A stretch of DNA of 64,000 bases from Ryuthela nishihirai (Eukaryota > Arthropoda > Arachnida > Araneae > Heptathelidae): contig JAWZYU010000777.1 in assembly GCA_038380435.1 (NCBI GenBank), positions 1 through 64,000 of the forward strand. Reading direction: 5' to 3'. The notes below the pieces were generated by a model, which was not told the origin of the DNA, made no database searches, and saw nothing but the letters and a program-made list of their open reading frames with translations. A program made the position numbers and the translations under genes. Each line of letters starts with the position of its first letter. Positions within the stretch are counted from its first letter, which is position 1. Below are positions 22,224-33,751 of the stretch, in pieces.

Positions 22224-23460
22224 TTGGGGGTTTTTTGGAGATATCCAACGTCCCCCAACCTTGAAGCATTCAAATGTGCCAGGGTGAAAGCCTGTTTCGT
22301 TTGGCACCAGAGCCAGAAGAAATCTTGGATCACATATACGTCTTCGATCACCCGCATGACCAGTTCGAAGGTGGTGTGGGATAAGGTTCGGAAGATGGGT
22401 GGGAAGTACATATCCCACTCATTATCGATTCTGGAGCACAATGGACAGGCAATTGCTGATCCTCAAGCAATTGCCGACACTCTGGGGGAGTCATTCTCCT
22501 CCATCTCTTCTTTATTCTCCTACTCCCCCCGAGTTTCTGGCCCAAAGGAGCAAGACCGAATGCACTCCGCTGTCCTTCCATTCGAACCGCCTGGAGTCTT
22601 ACAACAGCCCATTCACAGCAGAAGAACTTAGTCTTGCTCTGCACACTTCTCGTGCATCCACCATTGGACCAGACAATATCCATTATGCAATGCTGCAACA
22701 TCTCTCACCATTGAGTAAGGATCGGCTGCTCTGACTCTTCAACTGCATTTTCATTAAGGAGCAGTTTTCGGACACCTGGTGGGAGGCCATCGTCTTGGCT
22801 TTCCCCAAGCCAGGCAAAGATCCCAAGATTCCTTTGCATTATCATCCAATTGTGTTGATGAGCTACGTCTACAAGGTTTTGGAAAGAATGGTAAATACTA
22901 GGCTAGCCTGGTATTTGGAACATTAAGGCCTTTTTCCAACACCCAGTGTGGATTTCACAGGCACAGGTCTACTTTAGACCACCTGATCTGCCTCAAATCG
23001 GAGATCAGGAATTTGTTTTCACGTCGAGAGAACCTGGTGTCCATTTTCTTTGACATCGAAAAAGTGTACGACACAGCGTGAAGATTTGGCATTCTTTGTG
23101 ACCTCCATAGTTTCAGCTTGCGAGGTCACATGCCAATCTTCATAGCAAACTTTTTATCTTCTCGTAGTTAGAGAGTTCTATCAGCAACACTCTGTCACAG
23201 CCTTTCCCCCAAGATCAGGGAGTGTCACAGGGCTGCATCCTGATTGTTACGCTTTTCATTATCAAGATAAATTCTATTACATGCTAGCTTCCTCCAACTG
23301 TAGGCAATGCCCTCTATGTTGATGACTATTGCATCTATTGCTCGTCATCCAGCATGAGGGTCACTGAACGACAACTATAGATTGCCCTGAATGTTCTTTC
23401 GGTTTGTGTGACAACCAATGGGTTTCAGTTCTCCACAGAAGACTACTTGCGTGCACTTTT
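22224..23460 (+). pseudogene. LINE ORF2 reverse transcriptase (decayed)
   Basis: Recognisable pieces in changing frames are: TIGPDNIHYAMLQHLS and FNCIFIKEQFSDTWWEA; IVLAFPKPGKDP (motif 1); SYVYKVLERMVNTRL (motif 2); SIFFDIEKVYDTA, where the motif A catalytic Asp is kept; QGVSQGCILIVTLF (motif B); NALYVDDYCIYCSS, with YVDD in place of YADD (motif C). At least five stops or shifts occur. The order and spacing match the fuller comparison with copy B. Confidence 0.85.
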
Positions 23461-24179
23461 GCCGCAAGCGTAATCTTCATCTGGACCCTGAGCTACGGCA
23501 TGGGGGTTTGGTTTGGTTGTTTATCGTTTTTTGGACCGCTCGGGGGTAACATCATTCCATTTGTGGCGGAGACCGAGAAACCAGAAATTTTCCTTTCTAC
23601 CACATATATGACATCTCAGGTGTAAGTGCACATGGGCATTGAACATCATTAAGGTCCTCTCCTCTCTCTCTTCGGGGGCGGACGGATGTTCATTGCTCTG
23701 CCTCTATCATGCACTTGTCTGGTCGAAACTCAATTACAGATCCCAGGTGTATGACTCTGCCAGGGATTCAGTGATGAAGGTGCTGGACCCCCTCCATCAT
23801 CAGGCCCTACATCTTTGCACGAGAGCCTACCACACTTCACTGGTCCAGAGTCACTTATGTTGAGACCGCGAACCATCTTTATCTATCCACCATCAGCAGT
23901 TGTCCCTGTAGTATGCAACAAAATTGCGATCCCTGCCAGGCCATCCCACTTGGGACTGTGTTTTCAGTCCCCCATAGGAAATGTTATACCAGAATTGGCC
24001 GAGTGCCGTTCGTCCGTTCGAGTTACATGTCCGAGGTTACCTGCGAGACATTAACACCAGTATCAATAGCATTGCACACTCAACAGCTGAGCCACTTCCA
24101 CCTTGGCTCGCTGTTTCCCCTTCCTGTAAATTCGCTTTTTGTAGGATGAGGAAGACCTTTATACCCGATTGTGTATATC

Positions 24180-25276
24180 AGCAATTTTTGACAGCCATCG
24201 TGCTGAGCACCCAGATGTCTTGCCTGTTTTCAAAGATGGTTCAAAGTTCAGTACATCTGTGGTATCAGCCATGGTCTGCTGTGATGTAATCATTGCAGAC
24301 CAAATCCCATAGCAGTGTTCCATCTTCACTGCAGAGTTGTATGCTATCAGTTTTGCCTTGGATCACATAGCAGCTAAGCATCATTGTTGGTGTGTCCTCT
24401 ACACCAATTTGCTTTGATCTCAGTGAGGCATCAGCCTCACCCTGTTGTCTCCAAGATCTGCCATTAGCTCATCTTCTGGCAGCTACCACCACAGTTCTCT
24501 TCTGTTGGGTGCCTGGGCATGTTGGGATCAGGGGCAATGACTTGGCAGATGCTGCTGCCAGGTCAGCCATGCCCCTCTCCGACTCTCCGCTGCCGGTTCC
24601 ATACTTGGACTTCCGGCAGTGTTTTTCCATCGAGCTCCAGGCACAGTGGCAAAGATCTTGGTCTGAACAAGTTGGTAACAAGATCAAGCCTATTGTCGAA
24701 CATTCGCAGTCTTGTTTTCATGGGAATCGCAAGGAGGAAGTTGTACTCGCCCGACTCCACTTACTTGCCCGGCTCCACTTAGTTCATTTGTATATTACAC
24801 ATTCCTTTCATCTTCAGGCAGGCAACGAACTTAAGTGTGAGTTTTGTGACACCATTTTAACCATTAAACATATTTTAATAATTTGTCCTGCTTCTAACCT
24901 TGAACACTGTTTATATTTTACCTTCCATAATTTTACGGCCGAGCCTCTTACATTCGGCCATCTTTTATCTGATGAGTCCTTTACCTCCTGTCTTTGCTTT
25001 TACATTTTAACAGTTATTTTACTAGAATTTAATTTTATGGCTTTGTCATCTATACACTGTCCAACCTGGGCCTTTTACACTTGGGTTGGTTTTCCTTTTA
25101 TAACTTATATTTATTGCTTTGCACGTCTTTCTTATTTTTGCATTTTTTATATCTGTTGGTTTTGTCCTTTACCCTTTACTCTATTAATTTTTTACTTTGG
25201 TTGTGGGTTTCTGTTTCTTTTACCCTTTTATTCATCATCATCATCATATATGGCCTTAGCTGCCTATGCACCATAA
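24180..25276 (+). pseudogene. LINE RNase H domain and ORF2 C-terminus
   Basis: An open stretch from 24,392 reads TTVLFCWVPGHVGIRGNDLA followed by DAAARSAMP, the last RNase H block with its GHxGxxGNxxAD signature. Just upstream, the VFxDGS block is frameshifted (about 24,230). Downstream, KCEFCDTILTIKHILIICP is the Cys/His tail motif found at the C-terminus of many I/Jockey/R1-type ORF2 proteins. After that the frame runs into hydrophobic-looking AT-rich 3' UTR. Confidence 0.82.
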
Positions 25277-25302
25277 AACCCAAAACAACCAACCAACCAA
25301 CT

Positions 25303-25856
25303 GTACATGCGGACACTGGTTGATGTGCAATACACCCTAACTGTTGAGCTAAAGTGTTTGACAAGCTGAAGTGGCTGTACAATCATTTATAGCCATGCAC
25401 ACAAGATGTCTGTCCTATCATTCATTTGTGTGACAGGGCAATTGAGATCCCTGACATCGGTGAGTTTGTTCCTCCTCTACCCACTGACGTCATATTCTCA
25501 TCACTGTGGCAGCATTCTGTTCAACATGAGCACCGATGTCTAAGTATGATAATCCGCCTTCCTGTAACCCCACAATTCTCCCTCAATCAAAGTCAGAAAC
25601 CTGGTCGTATGGATGCTGTGTTCTTCAACAGGGCATACTTTATCCTTTAGTGCGCAAGAACTGCGAGCAAACACAATACCAGTGCTTTAACACTGGCTCT
25701 TTGTAATCTCCTCTTACACCATTCCCAAGGGGCTTTACTGTCAAACATGATGCGCATGTGCTGTGCTTTGTATCATTTACATGTTCTCCCATGGGCTACC
25801 CATCTTGCTTATTTTGGGACTGATGAGTTCTTTCTGGTATTACACTTTTGCAGCAA
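25303..25856. other. Flank of LINE copy A; probable continuation of the interrupted Tc1 remnant
   Basis: The duplication flanking LINE copy A implies that 25,313 onward is the other side of the Tc1 remnant at 18,686-19,520. I could not find a convincing N-terminal transposase reading here, so the assignment rests on the duplication only. Confidence 0.35.
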
Positions 25857-26148
25857 CAACACCAACAGCAACAACAACCACCGCTGAGTCAAAATGTTGC
25901 AGTTGTATGAAAAGTGAGAACCTCAAAGGAGGTTTCAACCATGCATTAATTTAAACAGATTGGTATACAGAAGCTGATAGTCAGGAACTTAGGTTCCGAA
26001 AACAGTCTCGACTGATAGTGTGCAGCAACAGCATATAGATGTCGACTACTACACTAAAGAAGATCAACTATAATTCCCACATTAACAACAGAAGGAAATA
26101 CAGCTAACCTGTGCCAATGAGTTACTACAACCGCAAGGACACTGATTT
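25857..26148 (-). repeat. Dispersed ~270-bp repeat with CAA-rich end (copy b)
   Basis: This is the inverted counterpart of 8,868-9,138. The CAACAACACCAACAGCAACA end corresponds to the GTT tract near 9,120. Internal differences include a 15-25-bp indel region near 25,950. Confidence 0.75.
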
Positions 26149-26369
26149 TATTATACTAAAAACCACAGAGGAAATTTTAAATCAAAAACAGACTATAGAA
26201 GGCCAGAAAGTAGCCATAAAACAACAATAACTACACAGCCATAAAACCAAATTACAGAGGTGTACCTGGAAAGATTTCAGTTGAAAGACAAGCACTACTT
26301 CTTCATAAACTGTGTACTGCCACTGAGTATCAACACTGGACATTACAGACAGCAGAATTCAGTTGCATG

Positions 26370-26885
26370 AAAAGAGACTCACAGAAAGATCAATAACTAT
26401 GCTTTGGTTGCATAAGATGAACCACATCCCCAAATCCTCCAGAAAGACATTCCCTCTAGGAAGAGGATGTACACAATTTTTTCAATTCCCAAGGACACCT
26501 TACCTGAAAAAATTACAAAAATGACCAATACTACACCAACAGTGTTTTGCCCAAAAAGAGTTAAGGAGATGAAGGAGCAGCGTCCAACAACAGGTATGTC
26601 AAATGTTCTCCTTCTTCATGACAAAGCCAGTGCTCAGAAAACCCAGCGAGTTACGCCTATCAGGAGCTGGAAAAAAAATCAAACAGCTATACAATCCAGC
26701 ATATTCACTCGATCTCGCCCCATGCAACTTATAGTTGTTCCAAAAAATTTAAAAGTAACTTGATGGAAAGCCCTCTTCAAGGGGAAAAACCTTGCAAAAA
26801 TGCCTTCATTCAGAGTTGTGGAGTATTCTCCAACATGAGTACCACCAAGAGTTCCATAACTGAAGTAGACTCTGCAACTTTGCAC
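26370..26885 (+). mobile_element. Mariner remnant, same family as 54,186-55,611
   Basis: The plus strand decodes to GMSNVLLLHDKASAQKTQRV, matching the mariner LLHDNAxxH block with the second catalytic Asp (Asn of the block changed to Lys). It is followed by a frameshifted YNPAYSLDLAPCN, normally YSPDLAPCD. Nucleotide segments at 26,400-26,500 and 26,760-26,885 match the reverse strand of 54,187-54,920. It lacks the N-terminal half and both TIRs, and is cut at 26,885 by a SINE. Confidence 0.83.
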
Positions 26886-27238
26886 CAGGCTCGTAATCTG
26901 CAGTTCCCAGGTTCGAGTCCCAGCCGGTCAGTGTTGAGATTTATTTCTGCAAAACTCCCCACCCTGCCCATGGTCAGTAGGGGACACCGATGGGTTTGGA
27001 AAGGCTGCTGTTCATTGGATGGCACATTAGGCATGTGGGGGAGAGAGCCATACCCTCTGCACATTAAAGAACACACTGGATGGCCTTGACGGGAGGCTAC
27101 CTTTGTCTCCTGACTGCTGTTCCAGTGGGTCCCCTCCCCCAACCTTCTCTGAGCCTTCAGGGTCCTGGTGACCTGGACATTTAGCCCATGGTGTGCAAAA
27201 AAGTGCCGCTCAGAGGCAAAACAACCCAACCCCTAAAA
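26886..27238 (+). mobile_element. tRNA-derived SINE1
   Basis: It contains the tRNA-like part with a canonical B box (GGTTCGAGTCC, about 26,913-26,923), then the core (GCACATTAAAGAACACAC) and the shared 3' part ending AAAACAACCCAACCCC. The 5' A box is missing or truncated. It sits at the end of the mariner remnant. Confidence 0.85.
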
Positions 27239-27329
27239 TACATAATATAAAAGTTATTGAGCTTCGATGTTAGATTCCCATTGAAATGACACTGAAATTC
27301 CCCATTTTGCTAGGCTCCAGGTAATTGAA

Positions 27330-27700
27330 AATAAATTGTTGGTATCGCGAATTTTTTGACATTCAATTTTTCCACTAACAATGGTAAACTATCCACTAAC
27401 GATTTTGAATAATCATTTTCTCAAAAATGTCGAATTTTTGAAAAAAGAAGTTACACACATATTACATAATAAATATCCGTTTTTTGGAGATAAATGAAAA
27501 ATTATTTTGGGGTTGGATATAAGTGATGTAATATTACCATTCGTATTTTCAAAATTTCCCACTAGCTTAAATTGCACTCTCTGACGGTCGAAAATTTTGG
27601 AAAATGACAAAATTCAAACAAATACTATATAAACTTTTTTTATGCTAAAATTTTGAAATTTTATTGATGGAGTGTCATTGTCCAGGTGCTAAAGGAGTTA
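27330..27700 (+). repeat. R290 repeat, single diverged unit
   Basis: The order of landmarks (GGAGATAAATGAAAAATTAT, then a CCACTAG/ATTGCACTCT step, then AAACAAATAC, then TTTTGAAATTTT, then GGAGTGTCATTGTCC) matches the repeat units at 33,184-33,750 and 63,180-63,580. It is noncoding. I do not recognise the family. Confidence 0.6.
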
Positions 27701-28050
27701 CACTGGCAGCAATGATTTAAGATTTCCGGAAACTAGTTCGAAATGGAAATTTGTTTGAAGCGGAAATTTGTTCAATCAACGTTTTGTCGAAAGTTTGAGA
27801 ATTGAGAAATATTAAGTCAGCTAGTGGGTGATTTCCTCAACAACGTTTTCCAGAAAATCAAGCAGGTAACTAGGATTTAGTTTCAGGAGGTGTGAGAATT
27901 CAGTATCGTGAGAGGATGCAATCTGAGACTTGAGTAGAGTTTCCTCAATTACAAAAATATTCCACTGAACATTATCATTGGGTATTAGGTGGGTATTAGA
28001 ACCACCTAATACCTGAAATACCACCTAATACCTAAATACTGAACATTATC

Positions 28051-28689
28051 ATTGGGTATTAGGTGGTTCAACTTTGTAAGTAATGATGAGCTTAGGCAAA
28101 GGAGTCTGCAAGTTCCTTGAAGCAGCATATTGCACAGAGAGAGACTACATTGGTTTGTCCATGTTGCCCATATGTATTGTTATAGATTAACGAATAAGGT
28201 TATGTGTGTCTGAAGGCCTGAGGAAGAGGGGAGACCTAGGATGTGTTGGGCAGACAATGTCAAAGAGGACCTTGTTAGAATTGTTGTGCAGTGACCAGAT
28301 TCAGCAGATGTAGCTCAGGACATGCTTGGAGAACTGAATTGTACGGTCTAGTTGGATCCTCAAGAAGCCACAAGCTATGGAGATCCAACTAGACCGTACA
28401 ATTCAGTTCTCCAAGCATGTCCTGAGCTACATCTGCTGAATCTGGTCACTGCACAACAATTCTAACAAGGTCCTCTTTGACATTGTCTGCCCAACACATC
28501 CTAGGTCTCCCCTCTTCCTCAGGCCTTCAGACACACATAACCTTATTCGCTAATCTATAACAATACATATGGGCAACATGGACAAACCAATGGAGTCTCT
28601 CTCTGTGCAATATGCTGCTTCAAGGAACTTGCAGACTCCTTTGCCTAAGCTCATCATTACTTACAAAGTTGAACCACCTAATACCCAAT
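28051..28689. repeat. 308-bp near-perfect inverted repeat with 23-bp spacer
   Basis: The left arm 28,051-28,358 and right arm 28,382-28,689 have equal length and differ at about two positions (near 28,148 and 28,190 and their partners). The arms are the C-terminal end of the RTE-like LINE, pointing inward. The right arm continues as LINE copy 9; the left arm does not extend. Confidence 0.95.
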
Positions 28690-30076
28690 ATACTGGGGAA
28701 AGCTTCTAGAATCAAAAGCATCTAGTTTCCTGTTATCATGTTTACAAAGCGTCCAAGTTTCACTACCATAACTAACCCTAGAGAGAACCAAATTATTATA
28801 GTCTAATTTTAGTCATTAGGTGCATAAGCCTATTTCCCCACACTCTCCATAGATCCTTAAAAGTCCCAGCAGCAATCCCTATCCATCTGTTAATCTCATG
28901 CCGCACATCACCATTTTCTGTTACATAGCTTCCAAAATAATTAAATTGTGACACCTGTTCAAGATTGCAACCATTCAGATTAACTGAATCACAGCCTGCC
29001 TGACCAATTTTCATCACTTTAGTTTTCTCTCTGTTTACCACCACTACTACACTACTAGTCTAATCAACAGCTGGAATAAAAGAGTTCATCTCATCAACAT
29101 CATTTGCCAAAAGGGCCAAATCATCAGCACAGTCTATATCAAATTTTTTTAGATCTTTAGATCACTTAAGGCCAAAATCTTTCCCATGCAGTTAATTTCA
29201 CATAAAATAATTAATAACCAAACTAAAGGGAAACAGAGACAAAATTTACTCTTGTCGAACACCAAAATGCACCTTGTTGAACCAGATGCAATGCTAAACC
29301 AATTGCTATAAGCCTTACCAACTCTCACACATGACTCAGTGTTATTATAGAGAGCTTTCATTTTTTTTTACTAACTTGTCCGGTATACCATATGATCTCA
29401 CAATCAACCATAAATTATGACGATCAACAGAGTCGAAAGCCTTTTTGAAATCAAAAAAGCTAGCAACCAAAGGTTTCTGAAACTCTAAACATTTCTCAAG
29501 AATCTGCCTAAGTGAAAAAATCTGATCTACACATCCCCTACCACCTCTGAATCCACATTGCTCATCTCACAATTGTCCATCAACCAGATTCTTAATTTTA
29601 TTAAACACAATCATGCAAAGAACTTTATCTGGAAGAGAAAGCAGGCCGATACCCCTATAGTTATCACAATAACTGCGATCACCTTTTTTTATAAATAGGA
29701 ATAATAATCAGCTCTGGTAAAATTCTAAGGAACAGTGCCTTTATCATAAAAGATATTCAAAATAATTTCAGTCATCCATGTGTTAACAGAAACATTACCA
29801 GCTCTAAGTATTTCTGTAGTAATTTTATCTACCCTAGAGATTTATGTAGTTTGTTTAGAAATAGTCAAATTAACTTCAGACTGTGATATAGGGCCAATAT
29901 TAAAGTTTGTAATGCATTTATCATTACAAACAATGAGTAGAACTAACATCACTGAAATGCTCAGCCCACCTAGCCATAACAGAATCATCACCTTCTATGA
30001 CCTTACTTTGTTTATTCTTCAATTCCTGTATACCTTTCTGTTTTCTACCACACAAAACATTAACTATCTAGTACAG

Positions 30077-30433
30077 CCAGGGGTGGACTTATGCAAAAGC
30101 TAACTAAGCCACAGATTTGGGCTTCACAATTCAAAAGGGCCTCAAAAATTTAAGTCTATTGTGTCACAAAATTTTATATTTTAATTAATCATTGTGCAAA
30201 CACTGAATGAAAATGTCAAACAGTAATTATTATAAACCAGTGCAAGTATAATATTTTCACTAGCCCAAATTCATATTTATTTCTTAACGTTCCCTTCAAT
30301 CAGAGTATGTAACTTATTTCCACTTCCGAAATTCTTAAACTTAATGTAGTTTAGGGCCTCTTACTCTTGTCATAACTTTGGGCCTGAGAATGTTAAAGTC
30401 TGGCTCTGAATTTTGATCTTCTCAGCTCAAAAG
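30077..30433. mobile_element. ~357-bp insertion with 8-bp duplication, possibly hAT-like
   Basis: The insertion splits the LINE at AGTACAGC/AGTATAGC (about 30,069-30,076 and 30,434-30,441), an 8-bp duplication as expected for hAT transposons. The left end is CAGGGGTGGACTTA. A partly matching inverted sequence (AAGTCTGGCTCTG) occurs about 22 bp before the right end. There is no coding capacity. The hAT call depends on the duplication length; the right terminus is not a clean TIR. Confidence 0.55.
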
Positions 30434-30987
30434 TATAGCTCTCTGCTGTTGTGCTTTCTAACCGTTTCTTCAGCTTTGTCAGCCAAACCATCAAGCTAAA
30501 GATTCTTATCAGTTGCTAACTGATCCTTTACATGTTTATTAAGCTTTCTGTAATGCTTTCCATTACGAGTAGTAGGGTATTGATGAGGGCATTACTGCAG
30601 GTCTTTCTTTCCGAAATAACCTTAAGTGCCTTATCACTCAAATAATTCTGCCTCCTCTGCTCCTTTTTTTCCTAAAAGAGTACTGCTAGTTTCATGCAAA
30701 ACCTGTTTAAAATGGCCCCATTCTTCTTCAACGTCGGTAGTAAGCAAACCATGACTGTCATAATGACTAAGTAACCTATCATGGTAAGCTTTAGCTATAA
30801 TTGGGTCTTTCAGAGCTTCAGAACTAAAGGTCATTCTTTAACCTTAGCACAACACTTCTTAAGTTTAAGTTGCAAGATAATTTTAACAAGGTTCTGGTCA
30901 GTTCCAATTCCAGCTCCCCTATAAAGCAAGGTATTCCTAACAGAATCAGGCGATTTCCTGTTAATCAATATATAATCATATTGTTAT

Positions 30988-31680
30988 GAGTTAAATGGAT
31001 GAAAACTGAGCATGAGTTCAAAATATAGCATATAACAATTCCAATTCTAAAATAATTTATTACAAAATTATGAATGAAAACATTTATATAAACTAAAGTC
31101 AACCAACCGAAATCTATATCAGTATAAAAATAAATCTTCAGAAGAACTTAGCATCTTATTACAATTTACACTTAAATCATAAATAAGGTTTATATCAGTC
31201 AATGAGCAGTACAATCATGTTTGTAAACAAATCTGCAATCTATCGAGAATAACCTTACCAATTCTCACACACAAACTAAATGTAACTATACATTAATTGA
31301 TAAACTCTTCCTACAGAAAAGTTGAAATCAGCTCTGTATGTCAACTAACATAAAATCTCCTCAGTCATATTTTTACGTGTCCTAAATATCCTTATATTTC
31401 TTATCAGTCCACAAACAGGATCAACACTAATAACTTATTTAATCTCCTGTGCACACACCACATAAAACATTTCTTCTTTAGATTATCTTACCATATAGAA
31501 ACTAAGACTATGTTTCCTTTCACACTCCAATTCCTATTCATACAACTCTTTCTTTCTTATTTTTCAGTTAGGTTCTTTGTTTGAAGTCACTGGTGACATA
31601 ATTCTCACGCTGTAGTTCACGCGAGCATCAAGACAATACATCACATCACAGTTCATTGTAGAACATTTATCTGCATTAAA
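30988..31680. mobile_element. ~693-bp unclassified insertion with 11-bp duplication
   Basis: LINE sequence is interrupted between ATATTGTTATG (30,977-30,987) and ATATTTTTATG (31,681-31,691), an 11-bp near-identical duplication. The insert is AT-rich and noncoding. Its plus-strand end is GCATTAAAAA, so a short A tail and retroposition are possible. TG/CA-bounded ends suggesting a solo LTR can be drawn inside it but are not supported by a short duplication. No similar copy is in the window. Confidence 0.6.
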
Positions 31681-31809
31681 AATATTTTTATGCAGCCCAT
31701 CTGGTGAAACCCATGTGTACTTAGGTACATTGCAGTGTTTGTAATAAGTGTCAGTTATTCTCAAACCATTAAGTTTATTTACTTGTAGGAGCTATTTGTC
31801 CATTTCAGC

Positions 31810-31883
31810 TACCAATACCAAATGGGCCTATCACCCCTCCCCAAAGTACCAATACCAAATGGGCCTATCACCCCTCCCCAAAG
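31810..31883. repeat. 37-bp perfect direct duplication inside LINE copy 9
   Basis: Two identical adjacent 37-bp units (31,810-31,846 and 31,847-31,883) from the LINE endonuclease/GDFN region. Other copies have a single unit. Confidence 0.95.
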
Positions 31884-33059
31884 GTCAGAGTCAGTACCAA
31901 CTTTAGCATTGAAATCACCTGGAACAAGGGTGATATCTCCTTTCTTGACAGAATTCAAAATATCCTGAAGTTGTCTGTAAAACCTATCCTTCTCATCCTC
32001 ATCGGCACCTCAGTGGGGGGCATAACAGCAGATAGCATTCAAGTCATTAATGCTTGTTTGATATTTTGTTTTAAGAAACCTTTCATTTATGCACTCATAT
32101 CCTATAAGAACATCACTAGTGTGTCTGCAAAGAAGCAAACCAAGGTCTCGCAGATACTTTCCATCTTCCCTCCCTGAAAAGAGAAATTTAAGATTATTCT
32201 TAAGAATCTGACCTTTATCTGATCATCTGGTCTCTTGCAAGCTGAGAATATCTAAATTATAATGGTGGAATTCTTTCATGAGAATATCAAGAGAATATTC
32301 TCTGTGCAGAGTCCTCATATTCCAATTACCTAGGGATAGAAAATGGTTAGTGAGATGTTTAAAAAAACTATGTTTATTGAGAGAGGGAATGCCAACAATA
32401 TTAAACCCCCCCCCCTAATTGATGGTGGGGGAAAGGATCTATCCAAAAATTTCAAAAATTGGTTCAAATTTTTAAAAGACCCTTTCCCCCACTATTAAAG
32501 GCTGAAGTCATATAACACTGGAAGACTTCAACCAATGTAAGATTTGACGATGCTCATAGAATCAAGAGTTCAGGTGCCTGCAATGACCTCTGCTCAGAAT
32601 TATCCACCAGCTGATAAAACATTCTGTGAATCTATTCACTTGGGGGCTCTCAACCCATAACAAACAGAAAACCGAGTGGAAGATTTTTCTCTACACAGAG
32701 GTCCATCAGTGCAGCAAATTTGGGATCCATAATCAAGCTCAGAGACATTATTCCGTTCAGGTAGTACATATGGTTAGCACCAGGGCCCTGTGTGGTTGAC
32801 CACTCCTGAGCAGCACTGAAAAAAAAAAAGTAGCCATAGTTGTCCAAATAAATAGGCCACACTGATCTGACAACCCTCCCCTTCTGTTCACGTCTACAAA
32901 AGATCTCTCTTTTGAAATGTACTAATAGCCTGCATCATGAGAAGACGGGGTCGGACATTAGGTGTTAGGCCTGACCTGTTCTATGCATCATCACATGGGA
33001 TTGGTACATAGCTCTCCTTTCAGCCCTTCCCCCTAGCTACCATTTACAGAATAGTAAAG

Positions 33060-33750
33060 GTTTAAATGATATTCTATATGATATTAGATTTCACAGTTGT
33101 TTTCATCTGGTTTTCAAAGAAAACGAGATAATAGTTTCAGTTTGTGATCTGTCTGTCTGTAGCATCGAACTTTTTTGTTTACAGAGATAAATTAAAAATT
33201 ATTTTTATGTTGGATAGGTATTAATGAAATAATACGATATGCACTTTCAAACTCTCTAAAGCTATAATTACGCCTTTTAGAGGTGGAAAATTTTGAAAAT
33301 TGAAAAACTTCAAACGAATATTGCAAATGATGAATTTATGCTAGAAATTTCAAATTTTGGTAGTGGAATATGAAAGTTACGAAGTTTCCATTGCCAATGA
33401 GTTGACCCCCTTTAGACCTAGAGGGGGTGAGAAAACACATCTTTTTAGTTTTAGCAGATAATTGTGTTTTTGGAGATAAATGAAAAATTTTTTTTCTGTT
33501 AAAAGAAATTGATAAAATACTATGATTCACACTTTTTAAATCTTCCGAAAATTATAATTGTGCCCTCTAATGGTGGAAAAATTTGCAAATTTCAAATTTT
33601 CAAACAAATATTGCAAACGATGTATTTAATCTAGAAATATTAAATTTTGGTGGTGGAAAGTGAACCCTATGATGTTTCTATTGGCAACAATGAATTGACT
33701 TCATAGACCCATGGGGGGGGGGGAAGCGCAATTTTTTGTTTCAGCAGATA
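33060..33750 (+). repeat. R290 repeat, about two tandem units
   Basis: Units of about 290 bp start at about 33,184 and 33,474 with GAGATAAATGAAAAATT. Each carries CTATAATTGCGCCCTCTAAT-like and GGTGGTGGAAAGTGAA-like landmarks and a TTGGCAACAATGA / GGGGGTGAGAAAACACA end. It is noncoding and AT-rich. Confidence 0.7.
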
Positions 33751-33751
33751 A

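Larger units (their letters stand above)
19539..25302 (+). mobile_element. I/Jockey-type LINE with RNase H (copy A)
   Basis: A 5.76-kb LINE starts at TGCAAGCTCCT (also the 5' end of copy B at about 47,907) and ends with an AACC repeat tail at 25,281-25,302. It has two cistrons: a gag-like ORF1 with zinc knuckles, and ORF2 with endonuclease, RT and RNase H. RNase H argues for an I-group rather than a strict Jockey-clade element. It inserted into the Tc1 remnant at 18,686-19,520: a degenerate duplication (CTRTACRTGYGG) is visible at about 19,519-19,532 and 25,301-25,312. All frames are broken. Confidence 0.9.
28382..33050 (-). mobile_element. RTE-like LINE, nearly complete with two insertions (copy 9)
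   Basis: On the minus strand it starts at the family 5' terminus (about 33,050), runs through the 5' UTR (to about 32,400), endonuclease (about 32,340-31,690, broken), linker (30,834-30,500), RT (about 30,060-29,050; VDFKKAF context near 29,455, and a GIADD-like degenerate YADD near 29,125) and C-terminal domain (28,990-28,382). It ends about 30-40 bp short of the normal tail, where it folds back. Insertions at 30,077-30,433 and 30,988-31,680 interrupt it. Many stops are present. A 37-bp direct duplication lies at 31,810-31,883. Confidence 0.88.

Noticed and set aside
25426..25650. 74-codon frame after LINE copy A
   Set aside because: No recognisable motif on either strand; the region is only flank of the LINE.
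30982..31668. Solo LTR with TG...CA ends inside the 693-bp insertion
   Set aside because: The 4-6-bp duplication expected for an LTR is absent at those borders; the 11-bp duplication lies outside them.
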